Assembly (NCBI GenBank): GCA_945787585.1
Contig: CALZIG010000280.1
Coordinates: 1-5,898, forward strand
Source: an uncultured Gammaproteobacteria bacterium
GTDB lineage: Bacteria > Pseudomonadota > Gammaproteobacteria > SZUA-140
Length of the DNA: 5,898 bases
Direction: 5' to 3'
In this document: piece after piece, positions 5,208 to 5,898 of the stretch
Numbering within the stretch: the first letter of the stretch is position 1
Layout: each line of letters opens with the position of its first letter
Translations under genes and position numbers: made by a program
The notes under the pieces: generated by a model
Databases searched by the model: none
What the model saw: only the letters and a program-made list of their open reading frames with translations
Told to the model about the DNA's origin: nothing

Positions 5208-5898
5208 GACCGACTCCTTTCTTCCCAGATTGAGATGTGTGAAATGAGGTGACACAGCGGTTTATTTCCGACGGTGTCATAAACGTGGTTCGTTGATACT
5301 TTGGTGTGAACCCTAATTTGGCAGCCTTGTCACTCCACAACGGGTTATAGGGCAGCAGGGTAGCGGCATCGATATCGTGGCTGGCGAGAAAATCGGCTAT
5401 GCCGCGTAGATTCGCCTCAGTCGTCGTGATACCGGGGATCAACGGTATCCGTGGAATCACCGGCACCTGTGCGGCCGCCACCAGTCGACTAAAATTTTCC
5501 AGGATCAAACGATTCGATTGACCGGTATATTGGCGACTAGCGGTATCATCAATCAACTTGAGATCAAAATAGATCAGATCGAGCCATGGCAACATCAATT
5601 CACTGAAACGGCGATAGTTGAAAAAGCCGCTGGTCTCAATAGCGGTGTGAACACCTTCAGCCTTCAGTGCCTTTAACAACTGATGCACAAATGCCATCTG
5701 CTGGGTCACCTCACCTCCAGAGAGGGTAATACCACCGCCACTGGATTGATAAAATGGCTTATCGATCATCAGACGGTACATCAGTTCCTTCAACGTTATC
5801 CAATAACCTGCGGCTTCCAACGCACCCGTGGGACATACCTCGCTGCATTTGTTACAGGCCGTACAGGTATCACGATTAATCTCTATTTTTCCCTGCAC
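5197..5898 (-). CDS. Glycyl-radical enzyme activating protein, radical SAM (5' partial)
   Basis: Radical SAM enzyme that would use a [4Fe-4S] cluster and S-adenosylmethionine to abstract hydrogen from a glycine of a partner glycyl-radical enzyme, switching it on under anoxia. The visible 233 residues begin in the ferredoxin-like insert, with CTACNKCSEVCP giving C12, C15, C18 and C22 for one auxiliary [4Fe-4S] cluster. GGGITLSGGE follows at 54-63 (GGE binds the SAM amino group). IETSGFF and the strand IYFDLKLIDD with YTG are typical of PflA-like activases, as are the VIPRIPLIPG and LLPYNPLW segments. The N-terminal CxxxCxxC radical SAM motif must lie beyond the window edge, so the GTG at 5898 is probably an internal valine. 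The size and the insert fit the larger activases with ferredoxin insert, not the insert-free PflA. The partner enzyme is not visible here. The downstream DUF6765-type gene overlaps by 11 nt. Confidence 0.92.
   Translation of the reverse strand: MQGKIEINRDTCTACNKCSEVCPTGALEAAGYWITLKELMYRLMIDKPFYQSSGGGITLSGGEVTQQMAFVHQLLKALKAEGVHTAIETSGFFNYRRFSELMLPWLDLIYFDLKLIDDTASRQYTGQSNRLILENFSRLVAAAQVPVIPRIPLIPGITTTEANLRGIADFLASHDIDAATLLPYNPLWSDKAAKLGFTPKYQRTTFMTPSEINRCVTSFHTSQSGKKGVGHAN
5214..5220 (-). promoter_or_regulatory. Ribosome binding site deciding the DUF6765-type start
   Basis: The minus strand reads AAAGGAG six bases ahead of the ATG at 5207. It lies inside the 3' end of the activase gene, which supports the 5207 start over the in-frame codon at 5255. 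Confidence 0.75.

Noticed and set aside
5208..5255. In-frame start at 5255 for the DUF6765-type gene
   Set aside because: The extra 16 residues are not family-like, and the strong AAAGGAG at 5214-5220 lies inside them and points to 5207.

Overview
The window looks like the chromosome of a motile, facultatively anaerobic or microaerobic bacterium, most likely a gammaproteobacterium. This is inferred from the mix of an MSHA-like type IV pilin, a DUF4389 membrane protein, an Aer-type chemoreceptor and a glycyl-radical activating enzyme. Genes of moderate GC alternate with AT-rich spacers. The organism cannot be named from the sequence alone.

Layout, left to right. (a) 2-538 (+) is the C-terminal catalytic domain of a SAM-dependent O-methyltransferase whose N-terminus lies outside the window. 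It ends in a bidirectional terminator (575-612) shared with (b), a small DUF4389-type membrane protein on the minus strand (653-1039). (c) 1040-1492 is an AT-rich spacer with no gene. (d) 1493-1954 (+) is an orphan MSHA-like pilin with its own strong terminator (2025-2052). (e) About 2215-2702 is the left part of an IS3-family insertion sequence: orfA with a frame disruption at an A6 tract, and only the first 54 codons of orfB. (f) The IS debris abuts 2727-3980 (+), an Aer-like methyl-accepting chemotaxis protein that retains only the last strand of its N-terminal PAS domain, so the sensor has been lost. (g) On the minus strand, reading in from the right edge, are a radical-SAM glycyl-radical-enzyme activase (5898-5197, N-terminus outside the window) and, overlapping its end by 11 nt, an uncharacterised histidine-rich protein of DUF6765 type (5207-4134).

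The two minus-strand genes at the right are almost certainly co-transcribed and translationally coupled, which suggests the DUF6765-type protein works with the glycyl-radical system encoded upstream of the window. The IS remnant explains the beheaded chemoreceptor: insertion followed by a deletion removed both the IS right half and the PAS-coding region. The other genes look like independent single-gene units with their own terminators.
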